64,000 nucleotides of DNA from Anaerolinea thermophila (GTDB lineage Bacteria > Chloroflexota > Anaerolineae > Anaerolineales > Anaerolineaceae). This document shows positions 44,739 to 54,114 of the stretch, piece by piece. Position numbers and translations under genes: made by a program. The stretch is from the NCBI RefSeq assembly GCF_020723905.1, contig NZ_DYHZ01000001.1, positions 48,501 through 112,500 on the forward strand, given 5' to 3'. The stretch's first letter is position 1; each line of letters opens with the position of its first letter. Below the pieces are notes generated by a model. It worked only from the letters and a program-made list of their open reading frames with translations, did no database searches and was not told where the DNA came from.

Positions 44739-45278
44739 TCAGATCATTTTCAGAAAAATTTCTACGATATGTGGATCGAACTGCTTCCCACTGAGCGAGC
44801 GAATGTATTCGATGACTTCTGCGCGGCTCCAGGCTTTACGATAGGGTCTGTCAGAACGCAAAGCATCCCATACATCTACAATGGCAAATAAACGAGCCGC
44901 CAGAGGAATCTTTTCCCCCTTCAATCCAAAGGGATACCCGCTCCCGTCCCAGTGTTCGTGATGATAGTAAGGTATTTCCATCGCCTTGCGCAGAAAACTG
45001 ATATCCGACAACATGCGGTACGCCAGCACCGGGTGCATGCGCATGATTTCGCGCTCTTCTTCGGTCAATTCGCCGGATTTTAAGAGGATGGAATCGGGAA
45101 TCCCCATCTTGCCAATGTCATGGAGCAACGCCCCACGGCGAATGTGGGCAATCTCTTCTTCAGGAACGCCATAAGCCCGCGCCAGTTCAATGGTCATCTC
45201 GGTGACCCGCTGGGTATGACCCTCGGTTTCCTGATCGCGCAATTCCAGCGCGCGACCAGCCTTCGATGGTTTCATCAT
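44739..45278 (-). CDS. HD-GYP phosphodiesterase domain, severed by frameshift
   Basis: 179 residues in the frame, of which about the last 170 are HD-GYP: LELRDQETEGHTQRV, LLHDIGKMGIPD with metal-binding HD, and YYHHEHWDGSGYPFGLKG, the GYP signature. Such domains hydrolyse c-di-GMP. The first residues (MMKPSKAG) are a translation of the shifted frame. The natural upstream part is the sensor at 45187-48153; joining the two frames near 45248-45254 restores the usual linker GWSRALELRD. As written the domain would be made only from an internal start, by frameshifting, or not at all. Confidence 0.8.
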   Translation of the reverse strand: MMKPSKAGRALELRDQETEGHTQRVTEMTIELARAYGVPEEEIAHIRRGALLHDIGKMGIPDSILLKSGELTEEEREIMRMHPVLAYRMLSDISFLRKAMEIPYYHHEHWDGSGYPFGLKGEKIPLAARLFAIVDVWDALRSDRPYRKAWSRAEVIEYIRSLSGKQFDPHIVEIFLKMI

Positions 45279-48153
45279 AGGCTTTGATTAAATCACGGTT
45301 GCTTTGTTCCAGTTCATGAAACAATCGAGCATTATCAATCGCAATTGCCGCCTGATGTCCAAAACCTGCCGCCAGCGCCAGATGCTCCTGATTGTAAAAT
45401 CCCACCTGATGATGATCCAGATTGAGGATACCAATCGGGCGCCCTTCCACCACCAGAGGAATACCCATCCAGCAGGCAACATATTCCGTACCCTTGAGCA
45501 CCTGCCAGCGGTCAGATTTGCTGGTATCGGGAATAATCATCGGACCTTTTTTTGCCTGTTCGATGGAAGACGTACTCAACTGGTTTAAGTACTTGGGCAA
45601 TTCCTGTACCAGAGAGGCTGGTAAACCTCTCTGCGCCGCCAGGACAACGTTTTGATTCACAAACAGGAAAATCGAAGCGCTGGTATATTCCACCACCTCG
45701 CGGAGATTATCCAGAATGCGTTCCAGTACGGTATTTAAGTCTCGCGTTGCGGTAAGGGCAGCCCCCACCTCGCGCAGTTTTTCCGACTCCAGCCGGCGGC
45801 GGCGCTCAGCGGCAACGTAGCGCAAACGGTCAAATGCCAAACTCAAAACGCCCACCAGCGCAGTCATTAAATGCTCATCGGTTTCGGAAAAGGCATTCAC
45901 CTGATAACTTTCAGCGTTCACCACCCCGATAACTCTTCCCCCCAGTTTAATCGGCACACATAATTCCGAACGCACCTGCGGACGTACTGCTAAATAGTCC
46001 GGGTCAAGGCGCACATCGGAAAGGCGGTAAGGGATACCTGTGCGGGCAACCTTTCCTGAAATTCCCTGATCGATGCGGATGGTTTCATAGCGGATATTCT
46101 CGTCGCCAGAATACGAAGCAGGATGAACCATAATGGCATCCCCAGCCTCGTTGAGCAATCCCACACCCAGATGATCCAGATGGAAAGCCGTGCGGACAAT
46201 CTGCACAAAGCGGGTGATGAGTTCATCTTCGTTCTCGCTTTCCACTCCTGCCACAGCCACTGCATACAGGGTTTGCAGTTCAACCAGATTGCGTTGAAGC
46301 ACCCGCTCTGCCGTCTTGCGGTCGGTGACATCATACACCACCACCAGCACCGCTTCGCGCTGTTCGAATGGCAGAGAGTGAGCATGTTCTTCTACCGAAA
46401 GGATGCGACCGTTTTTCAGAACATGACGGCTTTCGCCAGAATGCAACTGTCCAGGAATGCGCTGATTCAGCAAATCTCTTAATGATTTTGCCTCATCTGA
46501 ATGGTACAAATCCGGCAGGCGCATACTCAGAAACTCATCCCGGGTGTATCCATACAATTTCAATGCAGCAAGGTTGACATCCACAAACTGAAGAGATTGC
46601 TGATCATATACATACATGGGCAGAGGATTGTTGAAAAACATTAAGCGAAAACTTTGTTCGCTCTGCCGTAAGGTCTCCTCAGCCAGTTTTCGCGAAGTGA
46701 TATCAAAGGCAGTGCCCAGACCGGCGGGCTGTCCCTGATATTGAATGAGTGTAGAAGTAAAGTCCAGCCAGCGGGTCTGCCCGCTTTTGGTGAGAATACG
46801 AAACTCGTAATGATTGGGCACCTGCTCCCCACGCTGACGCGCCAGGCCGCGTTCTCGCACAACGGCTCGATCATCAGGATGCACGATCTGCCAGAAAGGA
46901 ATCTGACGCAGTTCCTCCAGCGGGTATTCGGTCAACACTTCACAGGCCGGGTTGAGATAAACAAACCGTTCCCCCCGGTACACGAAAATGGCTGAAGAGG
47001 TGCTGAGCGCAAGCGACCGGAAAAGGGATTCGCTTTCTTCGAGAGCACTGAGCGCTTGCTGAATTTTGCGTTCACGATCCATAAGCGCCTGCGCCATGTC
47101 GTCAATTGCGCTTCCAAGCCCTCCCAATTCTCCCCATTGATTTGCCATTCCTGTGCGGCTGGTGAAATTTCCAGCCGCAATCTGCTGAGTGGTGCGCACC
47201 ATCTGACGAAGGCTTCTTAACAAAACCACATCGGAACCAAACCAGGCAAGCAGTGCACTGATCAAAACCACCAGACCCATCAGGAAAGCATCCCGCTCCA
47301 GTGTCCGGCTGGCTTCCTGATAAAGGCTGGTTTCCGGAATTCCAAGCAAAAAATAGCCGATCAGTTCACCTGTGGTGTTATAAAAACGCTCCACCCCAAA
47401 CACTCTCGTTACCTGGTCCAGCGACTGCCCCCGGATCGTGACTTTCGTTGGGTCTTCCTGAAGAGGCGTGAAAATCTGTTCGGGAATGGGACGTCCAACA
47501 AAACCGACGGGATCCGGCAGGCGCAGGAGAACAATTGACGAATCATCTGTCAGGGTCATCACGGATTGCGCAGGAAGAGAAGAACGCCGAAACACCTCTC
47601 TCATCCAGTCCATGTTCAGGGCGGCAATCATCACCCGGAGAGAACCATCCGAAGTTTTAAAAGGATATGCCACCAGCAATTCTGCCAGTCCGGTAAAAGG
47701 GCTGATTCGATACTCGCCCACGGTAAATTGTTTACTGCTCAGCGCATACTGAAACCACTGGCGGTTATGCAGGTCCTCAAATTTCACCTGCATGATATTG
47801 CACGTGACCTGACTGTTTTCATCTACCACAAGGAAGAAGTTGTACTGACGGAAGCGCGCCAGTTGATTGGCTAAGACTTGCCGACAAAATTCCGGATCGC
47901 CATTCCCCTCCCGTGCCAGGTCGGAGATCACCGCCAGCACCTGACGGGAAGCCTCAACCTGTCGCTCCTGGGCAAGGCTGAGCATTCTAACCATGGACAT
48001 CATCTCGACAATGGCATTTTCTTCTGCTTTGTGCCGGTTTTCCATTGCACTGAGCAAATTTAACCCAAAGGCGGGCAAGGTCAACACCAGAGCAAACAGA
48101 AGGAATGCCAGCCGCAAACGGGAAATGCGAAAAAAACGCTTAAAAATAGACAT
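45187..48153 (-). CDS. Cache-HAMP-PAS-PAS-GAF-GAF sensor, truncated by frameshift
   Basis: 988 residues as read. Membrane helix near 12-32, extracytoplasmic Cache sensor to about 280, second helix, HAMP near 305-360, two PAS domains (LFRSLALSTSSAIFVYRG; FRLMFFNNPLPMYVYDQQ), and two GAF domains (LGVGLLNEAGDAIMVHP; TSASIFLFVNQNVVLAAQ). The final 20 residues (AGIARSGNRGSYPAGHRDDH) are out of frame; the intended protein continues into the HD-GYP domain. This makes it a membrane c-di-GMP phosphodiesterase in its intact form. Confidence 0.85.
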   Translation of the reverse strand: MSIFKRFFRISRLRLAFLLFALVLTLPAFGLNLLSAMENRHKAEENAIVEMMSMVRMLSLAQERQVEASRQVLAVISDLAREGNGDPEFCRQVLANQLARFRQYNFFLVVDENSQVTCNIMQVKFEDLHNRQWFQYALSSKQFTVGEYRISPFTGLAELLVAYPFKTSDGSLRVMIAALNMDWMREVFRRSSLPAQSVMTLTDDSSIVLLRLPDPVGFVGRPIPEQIFTPLQEDPTKVTIRGQSLDQVTRVFGVERFYNTTGELIGYFLLGIPETSLYQEASRTLERDAFLMGLVVLISALLAWFGSDVVLLRSLRQMVRTTQQIAAGNFTSRTGMANQWGELGGLGSAIDDMAQALMDRERKIQQALSALEESESLFRSLALSTSSAIFVYRGERFVYLNPACEVLTEYPLEELRQIPFWQIVHPDDRAVVRERGLARQRGEQVPNHYEFRILTKSGQTRWLDFTSTLIQYQGQPAGLGTAFDITSRKLAEETLRQSEQSFRLMFFNNPLPMYVYDQQSLQFVDVNLAALKLYGYTRDEFLSMRLPDLYHSDEAKSLRDLLNQRIPGQLHSGESRHVLKNGRILSVEEHAHSLPFEQREAVLVVVYDVTDRKTAERVLQRNLVELQTLYAVAVAGVESENEDELITRFVQIVRTAFHLDHLGVGLLNEAGDAIMVHPASYSGDENIRYETIRIDQGISGKVARTGIPYRLSDVRLDPDYLAVRPQVRSELCVPIKLGGRVIGVVNAESYQVNAFSETDEHLMTALVGVLSLAFDRLRYVAAERRRRLESEKLREVGAALTATRDLNTVLERILDNLREVVEYTSASIFLFVNQNVVLAAQRGLPASLVQELPKYLNQLSTSSIEQAKKGPMIIPDTSKSDRWQVLKGTEYVACWMGIPLVVEGRPIGILNLDHHQVGFYNQEHLALAAGFGHQAAIAIDNARLFHELEQSNRDLIKAYDETIEGWSRAGIARSGNRGSYPAGHRDDH
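45248..45254 (-). other. Frameshift site in the sensor/HD-GYP gene
   Basis: A short GC-alternating run (gcgcgcg). Adding two bases here (or skipping one) joins the two reading frames into one protein of about 1135 residues with a continuous GWSRALELRD linker. The loss of one GC unit by slippage, or a sequencing error, explains it simply. Confidence 0.75.
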
Positions 48154-48382
48154 TAACCCGAATTCAATGTATGGGAAGGTGATTCCATTTTATACTATTT
48201 TGACGGTATTCTAAGACTTAAAATCGTAACGAATCACGGAATAATGTTTCTCAGGAAATCCCATCCTGAGAATGGACTCAACCTTTCGTTTATTTTTTAG
48301 AGAAAGATATTCGTTGACTTGAATCACTCAGAAATCCATTAGAATTGGATCAGGTTTTGTGTGAATCGAACCGGATGCCGGA

Positions 48383-51256
48383 ATGATTGCCTTTGTCTTT
48401 GGTTTGGTGGCTTTTTTATTCTACGCGCTGCTCGCCGCACTGGTGTTGTGGAAGCATTCCGAGCGTACCATCAACAGGTGGTTTTCAGTATATCTGGGCG
48501 TAATGGCTTTCTGGAGTTTAGGAATTACGTCTCTGATGCTCCCGGGCCATCCCATCAGCCTCCTGTTTTGGGATCATTTTGCCATTGCCTGCGCTTCTTT
48601 TGTGCCGGTGGCATTTTGGGAATTTGTGCAGGTGTACACCGGGAAAAGCCGTCCCGGTTTACGTGGACTGTTTTACAGCGGATATGCCTTTATCCAGGTG
48701 CTGAACCTGACCAATCAACTGGTCAGGGGGATTTCCTTTCGATACGCTTTTCCCGTATTTGAATTCACCTGGGGATACTTCCCTCTGCTTGTTCTGGCAG
48801 GCTCTGCCGTGAGTATTTCCACACTGGATCTGGTAAAGACTTACCGGGATACTCAAGATCCGCTACAGCGCAATCAAATTAAGTACCTGATGACGGCATC
48901 CCTGCTGATCTTTCTGGGAAGTCTGACCTACTTTCCCGGGATGCCCATTCCTTCTATGGATTTCGCGGCAAACTTACTGGCGGCAATTTTGATCGCTTAC
49001 GCTATCCTGCGTCATCATCTCGCGGATATCAATATTCTCTTTAAAAAGGCTATATTTGGTGTTATTGGCATTATCCTGCTGGCACTCATTTATCTGGTGC
49101 TAATTCTAATTTTTACTCTGGTTTTCCGTATCAACTGGTTTGAATCCAGCGCAGGGAGACTTGCCATTGCCCTGCTGGCGGCTGTCGTTGCCATGCTCTC
49201 TTACCCGGTGTACATTCAACTGGAGCAAGGGCTGGAACGAATCCTTTATCCACGCCGTTATCGATTTCAGCAATGCCTCAAGGAACTGGAAACGGATATT
49301 CAGAACCTGCTGGATGTGCCTGCGCTGTGCCAGAAAGTTGTAGAACAACTTTCAACGGCACTGGAAGGAAACCCGGTAGCCTTCTGGATTCTCAACCGCG
49401 CCCAATCGGAATTTATCCTTCAGGCAGAGACAGGGATCAAACGGATGCGCATCTCCCTTCCAACTACCCATCCCTTAATTCAGCGCCTTTCGCAAACAGA
49501 AACTCCTCTGTTCTCAAAGGAGTTTCTCCCTCTGGTCGAAGAGACTCCCGCCCTCAAGGACTGTCATCTGGAAGTCCTGTTTCCTCTGAAAAGTCAGCAA
49601 AGACTTCGAGGCATGATTGGCATTGGTAAAAAAGAGAATGGGAAAGCCTATTCTCAGGAAGAATTTTCCATCCTCAGCCAATTAATGGAGAAGATTTCTT
49701 CCGCCCTGGAAAATGCCATCACACTGCAAGAAGAAAGCCGCCGCCGAGAAGTGGCGGAAATCCTCCAGGCGGTTATCCTGCAAATTACCCCTAACATTCA
49801 GTTAGAACAGGTGCTGGATAACATTCTTCTCCACCTTGCCACTCTGATTGAATATGACAGCGCCTGCATCTTTCTGCTTCAAGGAGATCAACTGGTTGCA
49901 GTAGCCGCAAGAGGTTTTGCCAGCACAGAAAAAGTACTGGGAAAATCTTATTCTGTCCTGGATGACGCTTTATTTACCCAGATGATACAACTCAGACGTC
50001 CGCTTCTGATCCCAGAAGTAAATGAAAGAATCCCTTTTAGAGGATATGGCGGGACACAATCTGTTCGATCCTGGATTGGCGTACCGCTCATTGCTCGCGG
50101 GGTGGTGATCGGCTGTCTGACTCTGGATCATTACACCCCCAATGCCTATCATAATCCGGAACAGGCAAGCCTGGTACAGACCTTTGCCAACCATGCCAGC
50201 ATTGTGATCGAAAATTCACGGTTGATGAAAGTAGAGCGGGAACAACGTCTTCTTGCCGAATCGCTGAGGGAAATTGGCTCCGTTCTAGACAGCACCCTGG
50301 ACATGGAACGCCTGCTAGACTTGCTGGTAGAGCAGGTTGGAAGGCTTGTCCCCTACTCCGCTGTATTCCTGTATCTGATCGAGAAAAACACCCCGAAGTT
50401 GGTGCGCACCCGCGTTCACGAGACCGTCCCTCATGAATTTGCTCAATCACTCCAGAATACCGTGTTTCATCTGGAAAAATCTTCGTATTTTTCGGCACTT
50501 TTAGACAGTCATGAGCCGGTAATTCTTCCCGCTATTGAGGAGCATCACACCTGGATTAAGAGTGCCATACCATTAGGCGCATGGATGGGCGCACCCGTCG
50601 TATCCAAAAACAAAGCCATTGCCTGCTTTTCGTTCGTTTCTTTGAAACCCAACATCTACACCCAAAACCATGCCAATCTAATGGCGACCTTCTGTAGCGA
50701 GGCAGCGCTTGCCCTGCAAAATGCCCGCCTGTTTTCCGAGGTACAGCAATTGGCAACACTGGATGATCTCACCGGAATTCTCAACCGCCGCCAGTTATTT
50801 CTGGAAGGGAAAAGAGAATTTTCGCGAGCCAGACGATACAAACGCCCTCTCTCTTTACTGATGATTGATTTAGACCGCTTTAAGGAAATCAATGACACCT
50901 TTGGTCATCCGGTGGGCGATGAAGCCTTGAAAACGCTTGCCCACATCTTGCGCAAAGCCATCCGAGAAGTAGATATCTTCGGGAGGTACGGGGGAGAGGA
51001 ATTTGTGCTGGTTCTACCGGAAACGCGCCGGGAGGAAGCCATCGCCATTGCCGAACGCCTGCGCAACATGGTCGAACAGACTCCCATAAACACCTTATCC
51101 GGAGAGTTGCGCATCACCGTGAGCATCGGCGTGGCAGAGCAAACGGAAAATACTCAGACCTTTGAAGAACTGGTGGCACACGCTGACCAGGCTCTGTACC
51201 GCGCCAAGCAATCCGGTAGAAATCGAGTGGAGGGTGAGGATGAAGGAAATAAATGA
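48383..51256 (+). CDS. Membrane GAF-GGDEF diguanylate cyclase
   Basis: 957 residues. The N-terminal 260 residues contain about eight hydrophobic segments, similar to the 7TM region of some histidine kinases. Then three GAF-type sensory domains (about 310-440, 460-600 and 620-770), and a GGDEF domain with RYGGEEF active site and an intact RxxD inhibitory site (REVD) five residues upstream. It makes c-di-GMP and should be feedback-inhibited. It overlaps the acyltransferase gene by 17 bases. The ribosome-binding site is weak. Confidence 0.9.
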   Translation: MIAFVFGLVAFLFYALLAALVLWKHSERTINRWFSVYLGVMAFWSLGITSLMLPGHPISLLFWDHFAIACASFVPVAFWEFVQVYTGKSRPGLRGLFYSGYAFIQVLNLTNQLVRGISFRYAFPVFEFTWGYFPLLVLAGSAVSISTLDLVKTYRDTQDPLQRNQIKYLMTASLLIFLGSLTYFPGMPIPSMDFAANLLAAILIAYAILRHHLADINILFKKAIFGVIGIILLALIYLVLILIFTLVFRINWFESSAGRLAIALLAAVVAMLSYPVYIQLEQGLERILYPRRYRFQQCLKELETDIQNLLDVPALCQKVVEQLSTALEGNPVAFWILNRAQSEFILQAETGIKRMRISLPTTHPLIQRLSQTETPLFSKEFLPLVEETPALKDCHLEVLFPLKSQQRLRGMIGIGKKENGKAYSQEEFSILSQLMEKISSALENAITLQEESRRREVAEILQAVILQITPNIQLEQVLDNILLHLATLIEYDSACIFLLQGDQLVAVAARGFASTEKVLGKSYSVLDDALFTQMIQLRRPLLIPEVNERIPFRGYGGTQSVRSWIGVPLIARGVVIGCLTLDHYTPNAYHNPEQASLVQTFANHASIVIENSRLMKVEREQRLLAESLREIGSVLDSTLDMERLLDLLVEQVGRLVPYSAVFLYLIEKNTPKLVRTRVHETVPHEFAQSLQNTVFHLEKSSYFSALLDSHEPVILPAIEEHHTWIKSAIPLGAWMGAPVVSKNKAIACFSFVSLKPNIYTQNHANLMATFCSEAALALQNARLFSEVQQLATLDDLTGILNRRQLFLEGKREFSRARRYKRPLSLLMIDLDRFKEINDTFGHPVGDEALKTLAHILRKAIREVDIFGRYGGEEFVLVLPETRREEAIAIAERLRNMVEQTPINTLSGELRITVSIGVAEQTENTQTFEELVAHADQALYRAKQSGRNRVEGEDEGNK

Positions 51257-52445
51257 TCCTTTATCAGAACAGGATTGGTGGAATGCACCCGAACGGTTAG
51301 CCTGGTGGAATTTTTTAGGGTTCTCAGAAGGCGCCATCCACGCACTGGAAAGCATGGCAGAGAGTATTTGCAATTCCCGACAACTAATGGAGGCTTTCAA
51401 CGCTTTTCACCAAAAAACGGCTCACCAGGGAGACTGGCACTTCGACTGGACTCCCCTCCCCTTTGATCCGCTCATTCAAGAACAGTTAGGGGAAGATACC
51501 TCTCTGTTTTACCTGCTGGCATATCTGAGCGCCCTGCCTCACACCTTACAAGCCTATCGCCGCAGGGGAATCCCCATGGAAACCTTTGCCGAAACCATGG
51601 CAGATATCCAGTTTTATGTGGAATGGTATGCCCAGCGGCATCATCGCTGGGGGTTTGAACATTTCCCCTGGATTGCCCGTCATCTTTCCGGAAGATTGTT
51701 CTCGCTGGGAAGATTGCAGTTCATGCTTCTGCCTTTTCCCGGAAAGGTTACAGCACTGCGGCATCGCCATGACCACCGGATTATCCTTCTGGCAGATCCC
51801 CGGCAGCCTTTGCGAGCCGATGGTTATGCGGCTGGTGCAGGCACATCAAACACTCTCATCTCGCCCGAAGAAGTGTGGCATCCTGAGTGGGAAGAAGACA
51901 CCAGAGGATGGAAAGGTCATCCTGTCTCTCCGCAGGGATACGTCCTGAAGCGTTCTGCGTACTTTTCGCGGGAGGAATGGGAAATCGCCCTGCAGCACGG
52001 GGACTGTGTTCTGGATGTTCATATCCCCCAGGGGAAGAGCCTCACTCCGGAAGATTGTCAGCGTTCTCTGGAGAGGGCTTATGAGTTTTTTCCCACGTAC
52101 TTCCCTGAACAGACTTTTCGGGGGGTATACTGCCACACCTGGATGTTCACTCCCCAACTGGGTCATCTCCTTCCTCCAGAGAGCCGCATTTTGCAGTTTC
52201 AACGAGAGTTTTACCTGTACCCTCATCCTGGAAATGAGGGTTTTCTGCTGGAGTTTGTCTTTGGAAGGCGCGAACGTCCCGAAAACAACGCCCCACGGGA
52301 CACGTCTTTGCAGCGCGCCGTCCTGGACTGGCTTGACCGGGGAGGCGAACTTTTTGACCTGCCGGGGGTGTATTTATATCCTCCCAGCGCATGGGGAAAG
52401 CAGTCCCACTGGAGAGACTGGGGAACCTTTGCGCTGGAAGAGTAA
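51240..52445 (+). CDS. Acyltransferase domain-containing (GNAT-like) protein
   Basis: 401 residues. Order and motifs match the two-part acyltransferase family with an N-terminal helical domain and a GNAT-type C-terminal domain (HPVSPQGYVLKRSAYFSREE; LDVHIPQGKSLTPEDC; GVYCHTWMFTPQL). No membrane segment. GGAGGGTGAGG precedes the ATG at 51240. Being translationally coupled to the diguanylate cyclase, it may be part of its output, but the acyl donor and target are unknown. Confidence 0.75.
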   Translation: MKEINDPLSEQDWWNAPERLAWWNFLGFSEGAIHALESMAESICNSRQLMEAFNAFHQKTAHQGDWHFDWTPLPFDPLIQEQLGEDTSLFYLLAYLSALPHTLQAYRRRGIPMETFAETMADIQFYVEWYAQRHHRWGFEHFPWIARHLSGRLFSLGRLQFMLLPFPGKVTALRHRHDHRIILLADPRQPLRADGYAAGAGTSNTLISPEEVWHPEWEEDTRGWKGHPVSPQGYVLKRSAYFSREEWEIALQHGDCVLDVHIPQGKSLTPEDCQRSLERAYEFFPTYFPEQTFRGVYCHTWMFTPQLGHLLPPESRILQFQREFYLYPHPGNEGFLLEFVFGRRERPENNAPRDTSLQRAVLDWLDRGGELFDLPGVYLYPPSAWGKQSHWRDWGTFALEE

Positions 52446-52479
52446 ATCTCAGCAAATCTTCATCCTTTTTATTGAAACG

Positions 52480-52515
52480 ACCAGCCCCCTGCGGGAGTCT
52501 CTGCAGAGGGCTGGT
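52480..52515. terminator. Terminator between acyltransferase and pilin locus
   Basis: Thirteen-base arms ACCAGCCCCCTGC and GCAGAGGGCTGGT with one mismatch and a 10-base loop, followed by TCTTT. It lies between convergent genes and can serve the plus-strand operon. Confidence 0.75.
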
Positions 52516-52543
52516 TCTTTCCAGATACCTGTAATGTTTATCT

Positions 52544-53011
52544 TTAAGGCACGGCGTTCACTACCTGACTCCATCCATGGTCGAAATCGCCCGGCAAGAA
52601 TCGCAAAGTTCCGGCATCGTTGGAGCGTCCGCTGAAGACCTGCACAGGATATTCCCGCCCTGCCACACGGTAGGCAATCAACACGGTATGTGCGCCCGCC
52701 GGAACCCCCTCAAAAGTAAAACGCCCGTTCTCATCGCAGCGGGTGCTCCGATCCAGATCAAGCAAATACACATCAGCAGGAACAGGACGGTGGAAATCAT
52801 CCACCACCATTCCGGTCAGCGTGCCCTTTCCGGCAAGCCAATCCAGCGCGCCGCTTTGCTTCAGGCGCACCCCACCCAATGCCATCACCACAATCACCAG
52901 CGCAGAAATGATGCCCCACAGGATTTTCTTCCTGCGGTGAGGATCGGGCAACTTTTCTGGAATGCCTTTTTTATATAAATCCAGCGAAGGTGACTCTTCA
53001 AAAATCATCAT
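52544..53011 (-). CDS. Membrane protein with carboxypeptidase-regulatory-like domain, copy 1
   Basis: 155 residues. Short cytosolic N-terminus with SPSLDLYKKGIPEKL, a basic stop-transfer stretch, one membrane helix (LWGIISALVIVVMALGG), and an extracytoplasmic beta-sandwich of the CarboxypepD_reg/transthyretin type (GTLTGMVVDDFHRPVPADV; DENGRFTFEGVPAGAHTVL). A paralogue with the same layout lies at 56029. It follows the pilin-fusion gene by 10 bases and has AGGAGGTGATCC upstream. Possibly an accessory or anchoring subunit of a surface filament. Confidence 0.75.
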   Translation of the reverse strand: MMIFEESPSLDLYKKGIPEKLPDPHRRKKILWGIISALVIVVMALGGVRLKQSGALDWLAGKGTLTGMVVDDFHRPVPADVYLLDLDRSTRCDENGRFTFEGVPAGAHTVLIAYRVAGREYPVQVFSGRSNDAGTLRFLPGDFDHGWSQVVNAVP

Positions 53012-53021
53012 GGATCACCTC

Positions 53022-53870
53022 CTAAGGTTTCCTGCCAGGGGGCAAGGTTTCTATGGGCTGTGGAGGAAGCGTTTTAACGACCGCAGGTGTTGAAGTAGAT
53101 TTAGACGTTGGGACAGAGGTTGCCGTGGAGACACTTCCACCCTGTGAGGACTGACAGGCAGGGTCCTGTGTGGTAAGGTCCTTGAATTTCAGGGTGGTAC
53201 CGTTTTTCGTCGCCACCCCTACTCCTCCCTTTTGGTAAGTGGTGTCTTTCACCGTGAGAATGGGTTTGCCGTCCAGATAGGCGGTGAAGGTGTCTCCACG
53301 AACATCAATTTGAATGTTGGGAGAGGTAGTCCAGTCATAACCCGCCGGCAATTCGACTTCTCCCAGAGCGGGATTAACACGCACCCCATTCACCCATTTG
53401 GTAATAGAGACCACCGGTGGCTTGGTCTTATTTTGCTGTTCGATTTCGAACATGTACCCGCTCAAGCCCTTTTCCGTGCTTTCCGCGCGGAATGCCATGC
53501 CAAATCCATTGTTGGCAGGCAGGACATTTTCCACCTGAACACCGGACAGGTCAATGAGATAATCACTTCCGGAATACCCACCCAGCATTCCTGCGCATAA
53601 CTGACAAACCTGAAACCCGTCTACGCCGGGCTGAATCCCGCCGCGCCAGTTTCCCTCCAGCGCCTGCCAGTTTGCCAGTTGAGCAGCGCTCACCCCACAA
53701 CTGGCAGGAGAGGTCTTTCCGCTGAGCGCATTGACAATCCGGTCATAAACCTCTCTAAGAGAAACGCCACTGACTGCCAGGACTAACCCTGAGACCACGG
53801 CAATCAGCAAAATAATCAAGGCATATTCCAGCAAGCCCTGCCCTTTTTCTCTCGCGCGTCCTTCTCTCAT
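53022..53870 (-). CDS. Flp-type pilin fused to LamG-like domain, copy 1
   Basis: 282 residues; a normal Flp pilin is about 50-80. The N-terminus has the prepilin-peptidase pattern GQGLLEYALIILLIAVV, with Glu at +5 and Tyr at +6 after the predicted cleavage Gly and a hydrophobic filament helix. Residues 65-235 form a beta-rich domain (GYMFEIEQQNKTKPPVVS, ITKWVNGVRV, FTAYLDGKPILTVKDTTY) shared with the proteins at 18550 and 55331, ending in a Thr/Ser/Pro tail. Strong promoter and GGGGAGG site. Prediction: a decorated pilin or pseudopilin subunit exposed at the surface. Confidence 0.75.
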   Translation of the reverse strand: MREGRAREKGQGLLEYALIILLIAVVSGLVLAVSGVSLREVYDRIVNALSGKTSPASCGVSAAQLANWQALEGNWRGGIQPGVDGFQVCQLCAGMLGGYSGSDYLIDLSGVQVENVLPANNGFGMAFRAESTEKGLSGYMFEIEQQNKTKPPVVSITKWVNGVRVNPALGEVELPAGYDWTTSPNIQIDVRGDTFTAYLDGKPILTVKDTTYQKGGVGVATKNGTTLKFKDLTTQDPACQSSQGGSVSTATSVPTSKSTSTPAVVKTLPPQPIETLPPGRKP

Positions 53871-53899
53871 GGTTACCTCCCCAATTCTCCTTCACTAAA

Positions 53900-53927
53900 A
53901 ATATATCAAGAAGAAAAGCCCTGACAA
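53900..53927 (-). promoter_or_regulatory. Promoter of pilin-fusion locus 1
   Basis: On the minus strand TTGTCA and TATATT with a 16-base spacer. Transcription would start near 53893, leaving a leader of about 23 bases that carries GGGGAGG before the ATG at 53870. Confidence 0.6.
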
Positions 53928-54114
53928 GGATTCTTCAAGAAGTGATAGGGAACTGTAAATTCAGAGCAAACGTTTTGAAAGGAGTGTGCTGTGCTTTACG
54001 AGCGGTTAACAAAATGTTTTCGTTTGTTCCAACTGGTAAAAATAGCCGTAAAATAAAAAAAACATTTTCCACGCACCATCACGGAACAAATCCTGATAGG
54101 GAAAGGTAATCGCC

